Positions 53,301-62,589 of a stretch of DNA of 64,000 nucleotides are shown one piece after another; position 1 is the stretch's first letter; the number at the start of each line of letters is the position of its first letter. The notes beneath the pieces were generated by a model. The model worked only from the letters and a program-made list of their open reading frames with translations. It did not search any database and had not been told where the DNA came from. The stretch is from an uncultured Halomonas sp. (GTDB lineage Bacteria; Pseudomonadota; Gammaproteobacteria; Pseudomonadales; Halomonadaceae): contig NZ_CANMTQ010000001.1 in assembly GCF_947500835.1 (NCBI RefSeq), forward strand, positions 310,001-374,000. The letters run 5' to 3'. A program made the translations under genes and the position numbers.

Positions 53301-54926
53301 CTATTTACGCGCTTCGTCGCGAAGCAGGAATTTCTGGATCTTGCCCGTGGAGGTCTTGGGTAGTTCGCCAAATATCACGTAGCGCGGCACCTTGAAACGG
53401 GCCAGATGTTCACGGCAATAGGCGATGATATCTTCCGCGGTAGTGTCTTCCTGACCGGCTTTGAGCTTGACGAAGGCGCAAGGCGTCTCGCCCCATTTCT
53501 CGTCCGGACGCGCCACGACAGCAGCCTCCTCCACCGCCGGATGCGCGTAGATGGCATTTTCCACCTCGATGGTGGAAATATTCTCGCCGCCGGAAATGAT
53601 GATGTCCTTGAGGCGATCCTTGATCTCGATATAGCCATCCGCATGCCACACCGCCAGGTCGCCGGTATGATACCAGCCGCCTTGCAGCGCTATCTGAGTC
53701 GCTTTCGCGTCCTTCAGATAGCCTTTCATGACGTTGTTGCCCCGCATCATGATCTCGCCGACGGTCTGACCGTCCTTGGGCACCGGCTCGAGGGTGTCGG
53801 AGTCGGCGATGCACAGCGCTTCCAGCATGTGACCGCGTACGCCCTGACGCGACTTGATCCTGGCACGCTCTTCCAGTGGCAGCTCGTTCCAGGATTCGCG
53901 CCAGGCGCACACCGTGACCGGACCGTAGACCTCGGTCAACCCGTAGACGTGGGTCACCTCGATGCCCAGCTTTTCGATGCCGGAAATCACCGAGGCCGGT
54001 GGCGCGGCCCCGGCCACCGTGACCTTGACCGGATGCTCCAGCATGCGCTTGTGCTGCTCGGATAGATTGACCAGGCCGTTGAGTATGATCGGCGCGCCGC
54101 TGAAGTGGGTGACCTCTTCGTCGACCAACAGCTCCATGATCTTGCGCGCCTCGACCCTGCGCAGGCAGATATTGGTGCCCGCCGCCGCGGCAATGGTCCA
54201 GGGAAAACACCAGCCGTTGCAGTGAAACATCGGCAGGGTCCATAGATAGACCGGATGATGCGGCATGGCCCATTCGAGAATATTGCTCACCGCGTTCAGG
54301 TGCGCGCCGCGATGATGATAGACCACGCCCTTGGGCTTACCGGTGGTGCCGGAGGTGTAGTTCAGCGAGATGGCCTGCCATTCATCATCGGGCAGACGAT
54401 AGGGCGCCTCCGGATCACCTTCCGCCAACAGGTCTTCATATTCTATTTCACCGATGCGCCGAGCCTCACCGTCAAACATGACATCCGCCACATCGATGAT
54501 CAGCGGCTTGTCGTCGAGCATCGCGACCGCTTGTTCGATGACATCGCTGAACTCCGGGTCAACCAGGATCGCCCTGGCCTCGCCGTGGACGAGCATATAG
54601 GCGATGGCCTCCGCGTCCAGGCGAATGTTCAGGGTGTTGAGCACACACCCGGCGAGCGGCACACCGAAATGGGCCTCGAACATGGGGGGCACGTTGGGCA
54701 GCATGGCGGCGACGGTCTGGCCCGGTTGAATGCCGCGCCCGGCAAGCGCCGAGGCTAGACGCCGACAGCGCTGCCAGGTGGTGAGCCAATCCCGGCGTAG
54801 CTCACCGTGGACCACCGCCGGGTAGTCCGGATAGATCTGGGCGGTACGCTCGATGAAGGTCAGGGGCGATAGCGCCACATGGTTTGCCGGCGTCTGGGGC
54901 AGGCCCTGCTCGAAGATACTGGACAT
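53301..54926 (-). CDS. Acyl-CoA synthetase (AMP-forming), AlkK/DmdB-like
   Basis: 541 residues from MSSIFEQGLPQTPANHV; the longer reading is not supported. AMP-binding SLNYTSGTTGKPKGVVYH, MFHCNGWCFPW, GWYHTGDLAVW and the C-terminal KTSTGKIQKFLLR. Activates a fatty or methylmercapto acid with ATP and CoA. The pattern fits medium-chain and MMPA-CoA ligases alike. Confidence 0.9.
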   Translation of the reverse strand: MSSIFEQGLPQTPANHVALSPLTFIERTAQIYPDYPAVVHGELRRDWLTTWQRCRRLASALAGRGIQPGQTVAAMLPNVPPMFEAHFGVPLAGCVLNTLNIRLDAEAIAYMLVHGEARAILVDPEFSDVIEQAVAMLDDKPLIIDVADVMFDGEARRIGEIEYEDLLAEGDPEAPYRLPDDEWQAISLNYTSGTTGKPKGVVYHHRGAHLNAVSNILEWAMPHHPVYLWTLPMFHCNGWCFPWTIAAAAGTNICLRRVEARKIMELLVDEEVTHFSGAPIILNGLVNLSEQHKRMLEHPVKVTVAGAAPPASVISGIEKLGIEVTHVYGLTEVYGPVTVCAWRESWNELPLEERARIKSRQGVRGHMLEALCIADSDTLEPVPKDGQTVGEIMMRGNNVMKGYLKDAKATQIALQGGWYHTGDLAVWHADGYIEIKDRLKDIIISGGENISTIEVENAIYAHPAVEEAAVVARPDEKWGETPCAFVKLKAGQEDTTAEDIIAYCREHLARFKVPRYVIFGELPKTSTGKIQKFLLRDEARK

Positions 54927-54972
54927 GCTGGTGTTCCCTCTTTTTTTGTGACCAACTTCGTGGTAACTGGAC

Positions 54973-56763
54973 TCAGTAGCTGGCAGGCGCAAAATCAAGC
55001 AGTGTATTCATACCCGCCTCGATCACTGCACGCTGGGCACGCCCTTCTGGTAGCCAGTGGCGTAGCGCAAAATCCGCACTGACCAACTTGGCGCGATAGA
55101 AGTCCGCATCGCCTTTGCCATCATCCAGGGCTGATTGGGCCACCAACGCGGCACGCCCCATCTGCCAGGCACACAGCAAATGACCCGCCAAGGACAAAAA
55201 CGGCGTGGCATAGGCCTGAATGGCGTCCGGCCCATTATCCGCATCGCCGCCCTCTTTCAGAAGGATCGCCATGGCGGCACGTAGATCCGCGCTACCTTGT
55301 GCAAGACTCTCTCCCAGCGGCTTTAGCGCTGAGTTTTCGGTAAGCGCACCGGCAGTGGTCTCGACTTCGTCAAGCAGAGCACACAGTGCTGCCCCACCAT
55401 CGCGCTGCAGCTTGCGACCGGCAAGATCCAGCGCCTGGATACCATTGGTGCCTTCGTAAATCGGTGCAATACGCACGTCTCGCAGCAGCTGGGCTGCCCC
55501 GCCCTCCTCTATGAATCCCATGCCGCCGTGTACCTGAATGCCCAGCGAGGTGATATCCACCGCCTGATCGGTGGAAAACGCCTTGACCACCGGAATCAGG
55601 ATATCGACCCGAGCCTGGGCCTGCCGGCGGGTATCGTCGTCCGCACCATGGCGAGCCTGATCCATCTGGGCAGCGCAGTAGAGCGCCAGCGCCCGCAGGC
55701 CATCCGTACGGGCACGCATGGACAGCAGCATGCGCCGCACATCCAGGTGATCGGCGATGGCGCAGGAAGCCCCGCCGCGGGCTTTGGGGCTGCGCCCCTG
55801 AACACGCTCCAGCGCATACCCCAGCGCCTGCTGGCAGGCGCGCTCGGCAACGCCGATGCCTTCGACACCGACTTTATGCCGTGCCTCGTTCATCATCGTG
55901 AACATGTGATTCAGGCCGCGACCCTGCTCGCCTACCAGATAGCCGATGGCGCCACCCTTTTCCCCGAAACTCAGGGTGCAGGTGGGGCAGGCATGAATAC
56001 CCAGCTTGTGCTCGAGAGAGGCGCAGACCACATCGTTGCGCTCACCCAGGCTACCGTCGTCATTGACCAGGAACTTGGGCACCAGAAACAGCGAGATGCC
56101 CTTGTTGCCCTGCGGCGCATCCGGGGTACGAGCGAGAACGAAATGCACGATATTCTCCGCCATATCGTGCTCGCCCCAGGTGATGTAGATTTTCTGGCCG
56201 GTAAGGCGGTAGTGATCCTCTTCCTGAACGGCCTTGGTGCGCACCTGGGACAGATCCGAACCGGCCTGGGATTCGGTCAAGTTCATGGTGCCGGACCACT
56301 CACCGCTCACCAGCTTCTCCAGATAGAGTGCCTTGAGCTTGTCGTCTCCGTGCTGAGCCAATGCTTCGATGGCGCCGGCGGTGAGCATCGGGCACAGGCC
56401 CAGAGCCATGTTGGCGCCGTGCAGCATCTCCTGTACGGCGCTGGCGACCACTTCGGGCAAGCCCTGGCCGCCTTGGGCCTCGTCAACGCCGATGCCGTTC
56501 CAGCCGCCGTCGATATAGGCACGGTAAGCATCGGCGAATCCCGGGGGAGTGGTCACCTGATCGCCGTCGAGTCGCACGCCCTCGCGATCGCCGCTGTAAT
56601 TGAGCGGCGCCCAGACCTCGTTTGCCAGCTTTGCCGCCTCTTCCAGTACCGCTTCGATCAGGTCAGGCGTGGTCTCGTCAAAATGTGAAAGGCTTAGTGA
56701 ACCATGCTCGAGTAACTCTTCAAGTACGAAACGGTAGTCGCGTACCGGGGCAGCGTAGTACAT
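54973..56763 (-). CDS. Acyl-CoA dehydrogenase with C-terminal extension (DmdC-like)
   Basis: About 596 residues from MYYAAPVRDYRFVLEEL. FAD-binding MNLTESQAGSDLSQVRTKA, YITWGEHDM, the catalytic Glu region PIYEGTNGIQALDLAGRKL and an extra ~130-residue C-terminal helical domain. The length and the extension are those of DmdC/long ACADs (AcdA). First gene of the operon; the ligase follows 46 bases on. Confidence 0.9.
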   Translation of the reverse strand: MYYAAPVRDYRFVLEELLEHGSLSLSHFDETTPDLIEAVLEEAAKLANEVWAPLNYSGDREGVRLDGDQVTTPPGFADAYRAYIDGGWNGIGVDEAQGGQGLPEVVASAVQEMLHGANMALGLCPMLTAGAIEALAQHGDDKLKALYLEKLVSGEWSGTMNLTESQAGSDLSQVRTKAVQEEDHYRLTGQKIYITWGEHDMAENIVHFVLARTPDAPQGNKGISLFLVPKFLVNDDGSLGERNDVVCASLEHKLGIHACPTCTLSFGEKGGAIGYLVGEQGRGLNHMFTMMNEARHKVGVEGIGVAERACQQALGYALERVQGRSPKARGGASCAIADHLDVRRMLLSMRARTDGLRALALYCAAQMDQARHGADDDTRRQAQARVDILIPVVKAFSTDQAVDITSLGIQVHGGMGFIEEGGAAQLLRDVRIAPIYEGTNGIQALDLAGRKLQRDGGAALCALLDEVETTAGALTENSALKPLGESLAQGSADLRAAMAILLKEGGDADNGPDAIQAYATPFLSLAGHLLCAWQMGRAALVAQSALDDGKGDADFYRAKLVSADFALRHWLPEGRAQRAVIEAGMNTLLDFAPASY

Positions 56764-56849
56764 CATGGCAAGCACCTATCAGTAATGGATATAAATGATG
56801 GTAGAGTCCTTGGTGCTTATTAGCCACTAGCCAAACGCCGTAACCAAAA

Positions 56850-56874
56850 CGCCCGACGGTGATGCCGTCGGGCG
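56850..56874 (-). terminator. Terminator of the MFS gene
   Basis: CGCCCGACGG/CCGTCGGGCG stem with a TGATG-type loop; GTTTTGGTT follows on the leftward transcript. Confidence 0.75.
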
Positions 56875-56905
56875 CTGAATCACTGCAAGCTGCGATTAGA
56901 AGGGA

Positions 56906-58306
56906 TCAGGAGGGTTGAGGCTGGAACGGAGGATCGCTGTCGGCTGGCACCTCGGCGCCGGTATCGAAATAGCTGAGTATTGCATCCTCTTCTCGTGGCG
57001 GACCCACGAATGCCTCAGCCACCTCGATATCCGGCACGACTTGAGAGAGATCCTCGTGATGCTCGTGTTCGGTGGCGCCCTGGACCAGCTCTTCAGTGAT
57101 ATTGAGCTCGGCCCCGATGACGGACATGGGCGCATTCGGAGCAAACGGAGCTACCGGAATCGGTGCAGGACGTACGCTGCGCCGCCAGGTGAAAAACAGC
57201 ACCAGGAACACGCCGAGGCTACCCAAGGACCAGAACAAGCCCGCATCGCCGAGCCAACTCATGACCGGCGTGACCAAGGGCGGGCTGATAGTGGAACCCA
57301 GCGCATTGATCAGTAGCAACCCCTGACTCATCCTTACCAGGGCCCCTGCCGGCGCCCGGTCCGCCGCATGACTGAGCGCTACCGGGTACAAGGCAAAGAC
57401 ACCGCCGCCCAGCAGGAACAAGAGTCCTGCCAGCACCCACTGCTTTTGCGGCAGCATGATCATGCCCAATGAAATAAGCGCGAAGAAAGCGCCGATGAGA
57501 ATCAGCACCAGCTGACGGTCATGACGATCCGACCAGCGACCGATGGGGTACTGCAACAGCATGGCCCCCAGCACCATCACCGCCATCATTTGTCCGATAC
57601 GGGCGACCGACAGCCCCAGGCTTTGCAGATAAAGCGGCAATAGCGCATAGACCGCCGCCACGGCAAGACCCGAGCCAAAGGTCGCCATGACGCCGGTAGG
57701 GGTGATGGTGATCAGGCGATGGGGTGGCAAGGGTTCGGCTTGTTCGATCAGCGGTGATACCCGCGGAATCATCGCCATGGGCAATACCGAGAGCGACGCC
57801 AGCATACCCACCACCATGAAGGGTGCGGTTACGCCCATGGCATCCGTCACCCCTAACAATAATTGCCCCAGCACCCCCGCCGCATAGAGGGCAATCATGT
57901 ACAGCGCCAGAAGGCGCCCGCGCACCTTCTGGTCGCCGGAGGTCAGCAGCCAGCTTTCAATGACCAGATACACGCCTACCGTGGCCCAGCCGCCAATCAG
58001 GCGCAGCACGAACCAAGCAAAGGGGTCGAGCCAGAGTCCTTGCAGCAATACCGTCACCGCTACCAGGGAGGCAAAGCTGCCATAGGCGCGGATATGGCCG
58101 ATACGCAGCAGCAGGCGATCATTGAACATCGCACCAATGGCAAGACCGATGAAATAGGCCGAAGAGACCCAGCCGATCATCACGGCAGACTCGCCAGCGG
58201 CGTCCAGACGCAAGGTAATCAACGTGGCAAGAAACCCATTGCCGATCGCCAGGATGAACAGACCCAGCAAGGGGGCCAACGCCATGGCCAATAGCTGCCG
58301 CGACAT
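56906..58306 (-). CDS. MFS transporter (YcaD-like)
   Basis: About 466 residues from MSRQLLAMALAPLLGLF (58306; earlier codons lack a ribosome site). Twelve membrane segments, with LGLSVARIGQMMAVMVLGAML and GRWSDRHDRQLVL as the MFS loop motif. A ~70-residue acidic C-terminal tail extends into the cytoplasm. No substrate known. Confidence 0.85.
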   Translation of the reverse strand: MSRQLLAMALAPLLGLFILAIGNGFLATLITLRLDAAGESAVMIGWVSSAYFIGLAIGAMFNDRLLLRIGHIRAYGSFASLVAVTVLLQGLWLDPFAWFVLRLIGGWATVGVYLVIESWLLTSGDQKVRGRLLALYMIALYAAGVLGQLLLGVTDAMGVTAPFMVVGMLASLSVLPMAMIPRVSPLIEQAEPLPPHRLITITPTGVMATFGSGLAVAAVYALLPLYLQSLGLSVARIGQMMAVMVLGAMLLQYPIGRWSDRHDRQLVLILIGAFFALISLGMIMLPQKQWVLAGLLFLLGGGVFALYPVALSHAADRAPAGALVRMSQGLLLINALGSTISPPLVTPVMSWLGDAGLFWSLGSLGVFLVLFFTWRRSVRPAPIPVAPFAPNAPMSVIGAELNITEELVQGATEHEHHEDLSQVVPDIEVAEAFVGPPREEDAILSYFDTGAEVPADSDPPFQPQPS

Positions 58307-58647
58307 AAATAATGCTGCCTCTAAGGTAAAGCAAATCATTGAAATGCCAACATCTACTGGATATTGGCGAGGGCACGACGCGCGGGAATATACCCACGCT
58401 TACTTAATTTCACAAACAGAAAACCTCAATGACTCAAAGATAGATCAAGCCAGACGTAGCATAGGCAGAAAAACCAGCGCTAATGGCCGAAACAGACTAT
58501 CAAAGCGCGTTCTATTATCTTTGTATCAAGACGACATCGACGCTCTTGAAAACGACTGACCCGCAATTGCGGCCATTGTGCGAAACGACGCACGACAGCG
58601 ACCCGGTCGGCATCGTATCCTTTGAGTGAAAACATAAGGAGAACGCC
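58307..58647. other. Gene-free stretch between divergent MFS and VOC genes
   Basis: Moderately AT-rich around 58380-58540. A 111-codon plus-strand frame overlaps the MFS gene but has poor composition and no ribosome site. Both promoters should be here; CGAAACGACGCACGACA-like repeats are weak. Nothing more is seen. Confidence 0.4.
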
Positions 58648-59028
58648 ATGCTAACCGGCCTGGATCACCTGGTCGTCACTGTTACTGATATCGGCCGAGC
58701 CGTGGATTTCTATACCCGCGTGCTGGGATTGGAAGCGCGTTACCAGGAGGCCGAGCGGGTCGACCTCGTGATGGGCGATATGGCATTGCGCCTACATCGG
58801 ACCGATACACCCTCAAGCCCTAAAGCGTCCTATCCCACCCCAGGCAGTATCGATCTATGCGTTCGAAGCGTGCTACCCCTGCAGGAGGTACAGGCGCATT
58901 TGGATACGCTGCAGATACCTGTCGAAGAAGGTCCGGTTCCTCGCCGGGGCGTTCAAGGACCCATCACCTCTTTGTATCTACGCGATCCGGACGGTAACCT
59001 GATTGAAATTTGTCGCCCTCTTCGTTAA
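58648..59028 (+). CDS. VOC-family metalloprotein (glyoxalase-like)
   Basis: 126 residues with AAGGAG upstream. LDHLVVTVTDIGRAVDFYTRVLG with the metal His, then GSIDLCVRS and the YLRDPDGNLIEICRPL ending. Four-strand VOC module pair; lyase, dioxygenase or resistance roles are all possible. Confidence 0.9.
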   Translation: MLTGLDHLVVTVTDIGRAVDFYTRVLGLEARYQEAERVDLVMGDMALRLHRTDTPSSPKASYPTPGSIDLCVRSVLPLQEVQAHLDTLQIPVEEGPVPRRGVQGPITSLYLRDPDGNLIEICRPLR

Positions 59029-59091
59029 CGATTTGTTTTGCCGCCTAATCATGTATTTCATACCCACTTATATACTCCATCTCTCGAATTC

Positions 59092-60030
59092 ATGAACAAC
59101 AAAAAGAAACCCACCCACAAATTTCGCGCCCAGGCCATCATCCTGTTGTGGCGCGTGTTGGCCAGGTGCTCCCCTCAGGTGTTGTGGCGTCTGGCTCGCC
59201 TGCTTGGCCCTCAGATCCATCGCTTCAGCCGACGCGAGCGTTATGTCACGAACGTCAATCTCAAGGACGTTTATCCTGAGCTCGATCGACCTGAACGGCG
59301 CAGCCGTGGCAAGCAAAGTCTTGTTCACTCTACCGCTACCATGCTCGAGCTGGGCTTTGCCTGGATGGCACACCCCCCTCGTATCGAAGCGTCGATTGTG
59401 GAAGTACATGGGCGTGAACTTCTCGATGAAGCCCGCAAGGAAGGACGCGGTGTGATCGTGCTGGCGCCTCACTTCGGTAATTGGGAAATACTCAACTTCT
59501 GGCTCTCGAGTCATTTTCCCTTTACCGCCATGTACGAGCCTCCCAGAATTCATGCTCTTGAACCCATCATCCGTCATGGACGTGAACGCATGGGTGCTGC
59601 CTTGGTGCCTACCAACTCTCGCGGTGTCGCGTCATTGCTCAAGGCACTCAAGCGTGGTGAAGCCGTGGGCATCCTGCCGGATCAGGTTCCCAGCTGGGGC
59701 AGCGGCGTGTTCGCCGACTTCTATCACCGCCCTGCCTACACCGCCACTTTGCTGCCCAAACTGGTAGCCCGCACCCAAGCCCGAGTGGTTACCGGTGTAG
59801 CCTTGCGTCTTGCAGGTCGTGGTTTCGCAATTCATTTTCTTGCAGCGGATGAGCGTGTCTATTCCACGGAGGAGACGGTGTCGGCACGTGGCGTCAATGT
59901 CTGCGTCGAAGATGCCATTGCGCTGGATCCGGTGCAGTATCAATGGGAATACAAGCGCTATCGCAAAACCCCGGAGCAGGAACAGAACCATCCTGAGCAC
60001 AGGGAATTTCGCATTTACAAGAAACGTTAG
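59092..60030 (+). CDS. LpxL-like lysophospholipid acyltransferase (second copy)
   Basis: About 312 residues from MNNKKKPTHKF (59092). One N-terminal membrane region, HX4E motif in APHFGNWEILNFW, and PTNSRGV, GILPDQVPSWGSGVFADF and the ending QYQWEYKRYRKTPE of the LpxL/HtrB family. More divergent than the copy at 30370 and closer to broad lysophospholipid/lipid A acyltransferases. Confidence 0.87.
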   Translation: MNNKKKPTHKFRAQAIILLWRVLARCSPQVLWRLARLLGPQIHRFSRRERYVTNVNLKDVYPELDRPERRSRGKQSLVHSTATMLELGFAWMAHPPRIEASIVEVHGRELLDEARKEGRGVIVLAPHFGNWEILNFWLSSHFPFTAMYEPPRIHALEPIIRHGRERMGAALVPTNSRGVASLLKALKRGEAVGILPDQVPSWGSGVFADFYHRPAYTATLLPKLVARTQARVVTGVALRLAGRGFAIHFLAADERVYSTEETVSARGVNVCVEDAIALDPVQYQWEYKRYRKTPEQEQNHPEHREFRIYKKR

Positions 60031-60099
60031 CGCTTATTTGCAAAAATCGCTGTCTACACTGATCAGACGAAGACGGATAACAGTCAAGGAGTTCACCTC

Positions 60100-61347
60100 A
60101 TGCCTCCGGATTCACGTTTCAGTCAGCGCCCTGCATTCATCGCTACAAGCCTCGCCCTTTTGGCACTGATCGCCTCATCGTCTCTGAATGCCCAACAAAA
60201 CCCTGCAGGGCTTGTTCAGGTGGATGTTGCCAATACCGACCATCAACTCATGGCGCCGCCAGGCACCACCATCAGCAAGGTTGCGGACCTGACCACGCCA
60301 CGATTGATCAGCTTGGGTAGAGAGGGCGAGATGTTCATTGGCAGCCAGGCGGGACGGGTCTATCGGCTGTCGCCCCCCTATGAGCGCGCAGAGGTGCTGG
60401 TTCGGTTCGATAACTATCCCCATAGCGTGGCCCAGCGCGGCGACAAGCTCTACGTCGCTACCACAAATGCGTTGCTCACCGCTGATTACCGCCCGGGGGA
60501 CAGACCCGGCGAAGGAGATTTCACGCGAATTGCGAGAATCCCCGGCGGCGGCGGTCATAGCTCCCGTACCTTGGTGGCAGGCCCGGACGAGCGGTTATAT
60601 CTGGGACTGGGCATTCAAGGTAACTGCTCGAACCAGTATGTTGGCGAAGGCTACCGCTTCGAGAACCAGCGTGGCGGCATCATGGTGCTCGACGAAAGTG
60701 GCGACTCACCGCAATGGCAGCCCTATGCAAGCGGCTTGCGCAACCCAATTGGATTGGCCTTCGATCATCAGGGCACTCTCTATGCGACCAACAACGGCCC
60801 GGATCATTGGGGCTATGAGGAACCTCGCGAGGTGCTGGTACGCGCCGAACAGGGGGATTTCTTTGGTATGCCTTGGTTCCAGTGGGTGGAGGGCGAGTTC
60901 CGGCGTGACGACTGCATTAGTGGCGAATCGCCGCGTTCGATGAACGATGCCAGGGCGCCGGTGGCGACCTTTCCTGCCCGTAGCGCCCCCATGGAGCTGA
61001 GTTTCACCCCGCAAGGAAGTTCGCTTGGATTGGATGCAGTGGCAGCGGTACGCGGTAGCTGGGCCACGAAACCACGCGGCGGCGCTTCGGGGGATCCGGC
61101 CTCAAGACGCGAGCCCCTGGTCGCTGGTATTACACTCGATTCGTCCAACAGCGGGCAAATCCATGAACTGCTGACCGGTTTTCAAGACGAACAAGGTAAT
61201 CGTTGGGCACGCCCGGTCGGTGTCGCCTTCACCGACCAAGACACCCTCTACTTCACTTCCGACAGCGGCGAGGCCGGTCTTTACCGAGTGAGCTTTGCAA
61301 ACGACAACCTGGCCCTGGGCAGCCTGCTCAGCAAGCCGGACGATTGA
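60100..61347 (+). CDS. Secreted PQQ-dependent sugar (sorbosone-type) dehydrogenase
   Basis: 415 residues, AAGGAG nine bases upstream. Signal peptide (SSSLNAQQ). Six-bladed propeller features: YPHSVAQRGDKLYVATTN, GGGHSSRTLV, GIQGNCSNQY, GLRNPIGLAFD, YATNNGPDHWG. The family oxidises sugars or aldoses with PQQ; the exact sugar is not known. Oxidation takes place in the periplasm. Confidence 0.88.
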   Translation: MPPDSRFSQRPAFIATSLALLALIASSSLNAQQNPAGLVQVDVANTDHQLMAPPGTTISKVADLTTPRLISLGREGEMFIGSQAGRVYRLSPPYERAEVLVRFDNYPHSVAQRGDKLYVATTNALLTADYRPGDRPGEGDFTRIARIPGGGGHSSRTLVAGPDERLYLGLGIQGNCSNQYVGEGYRFENQRGGIMVLDESGDSPQWQPYASGLRNPIGLAFDHQGTLYATNNGPDHWGYEEPREVLVRAEQGDFFGMPWFQWVEGEFRRDDCISGESPRSMNDARAPVATFPARSAPMELSFTPQGSSLGLDAVAAVRGSWATKPRGGASGDPASRREPLVAGITLDSSNSGQIHELLTGFQDEQGNRWARPVGVAFTDQDTLYFTSDSGEAGLYRVSFANDNLALGSLLSKPDD

Positions 61348-61427
61348 AGGCCGTATAAAAGCCGGTACTCGAACTAGAGCCCGGACCATGGGAAGATGGC
61401 GACTATCCACTATCTCTGGAGACCGCG

Positions 61428-61781
61428 ATGTCCACTTCCCCGGTTGCGACCAGGGACGAAATCAGCGTCCCTCAAATCATCTATGTGCTGTACCTGGCAG
61501 GATTGATTACCGCCAATGTCACTTTATTGATTGGTGTGATCATGGCCTATGTCTATCGCAACGATGCGTCGCCCTGGCTGAAAGAGCACTATCGCTATCA
61601 GATTCGCACCTTCTGGATCGGCACGCTCTATTCCATCGTTGCTTTCGTGCTCACCCTGATTGCGGTTGGCGTATTGATCTGGCCACTGCTGATGGTGTGG
61701 TTGATCGTGCGCTGCGTCATCGGCCTGCGCGATCTGCGCCGCGGCCAGCCACCGGCCAATCCGACAAGCTGGCTGTGGTAG
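61428..61781 (+). CDS. Small DUF4870-like (Tic20-like) membrane protein
   Basis: 117 residues with three predicted membrane segments (IIYVLYLAGLITANVTLLIG; TFWIGTLYSIVAFVLTLIAVG; LLMVWLIVRCVIG) around a WLKEHYRYQIRT loop. This is the DUF4870/Tic20-like layout. Function unknown. Confidence 0.8.
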   Translation: MSTSPVATRDEISVPQIIYVLYLAGLITANVTLLIGVIMAYVYRNDASPWLKEHYRYQIRTFWIGTLYSIVAFVLTLIAVGVLIWPLLMVWLIVRCVIGLRDLRRGQPPANPTSWLW

Positions 61782-61841
61782 CCGCCTTTTGCCGCCTGCT
61801 CAAACCTCAGTTTGTCGTTCATCCTGCTATCGGAGAGCATC

Positions 61842-62507
61842 ATGGGTTATCGTTTCGACGACCTGACAAAGGCCTGTCAGAAAGATTGGCGCGCCTATAT
61901 CGAGCACGATTTCATCAGTCAGTTAGGCGCAGGCACGCTCGAGCCGGACGCATTTCGCCATTACTTGCAGCAGGACTATCTATTCCTGATGCATTTCGCG
62001 CGTGCCTATGCCTTGGCAGTCTACAAAAGCCGCAACATGACGGAGCTTCGTCATGGTTTCGGGGGGCTCAAGACCATTCTTGATGTCGAGCTCGATCTGC
62101 ATATCGATTATTGCCGTGAATGGGGCATCTCTGAAGAGCAGCTTGCTTCTCTACCGGAAGCCAAGGCAACCCTTGCCTATACCCGCTATGTACTGGATAC
62201 CGGCAATCGCGGCGACCTGCTCGACATGCACGTCGCCCTTGCCCCCTGTCTGGTCGGCTATGGCGAGATCGCCAACTGGCTCACTGCTCAAGCCTTTACC
62301 CAGCGTGACGATAATCCCTACAACGCCTGGATCGCCATGTATGAAAGCGCAGAGTTTCAGCAAGCCACGCGGGATGAAATCGCTTGGCTGGACTTGCGCC
62401 TGGCGAACGTAACGGCAGCGCGCTTCGATGAACTGGCCAGGATATTCCGAGACGCAACACGTCTGGAAATCGAATTCTGGCAAATGGGCCTTGATCGCGC
62501 TCTGTAA
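61842..62507 (+). CDS. TenA-family thiaminase II-like protein
   Basis: 221 residues from MGYRFDDLTKACQKDW, with GGAGAG upstream. QQDYLFLMHFARAYAL, APCLVGYGEIANWL with the catalytic Cys, and the closing RLEIEFWQMGL. TenA enzymes salvage aminopyrimidine breakdown products for thiamine synthesis. No other thi gene is nearby. Confidence 0.9.
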   Translation: MGYRFDDLTKACQKDWRAYIEHDFISQLGAGTLEPDAFRHYLQQDYLFLMHFARAYALAVYKSRNMTELRHGFGGLKTILDVELDLHIDYCREWGISEEQLASLPEAKATLAYTRYVLDTGNRGDLLDMHVALAPCLVGYGEIANWLTAQAFTQRDDNPYNAWIAMYESAEFQQATRDEIAWLDLRLANVTAARFDELARIFRDATRLEIEFWQMGLDRAL

Positions 62508-62589
62508 AGTTCGCGTCGATTGCTTTAGCTTACGCCACCAGGATGATACCCATCCTTTACATAGACGTTTACATGACAGGTTACGATAG

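Noticed and set aside
58224..58559. 111-codon frame upstream of the VOC gene
   Set aside because: Overlaps the MFS start, polar composition, no ribosome site.
61812..61841. TPP riboswitch before tenA
   Set aside because: The gap to the previous gene is too short and lacks the CTGAGA core.
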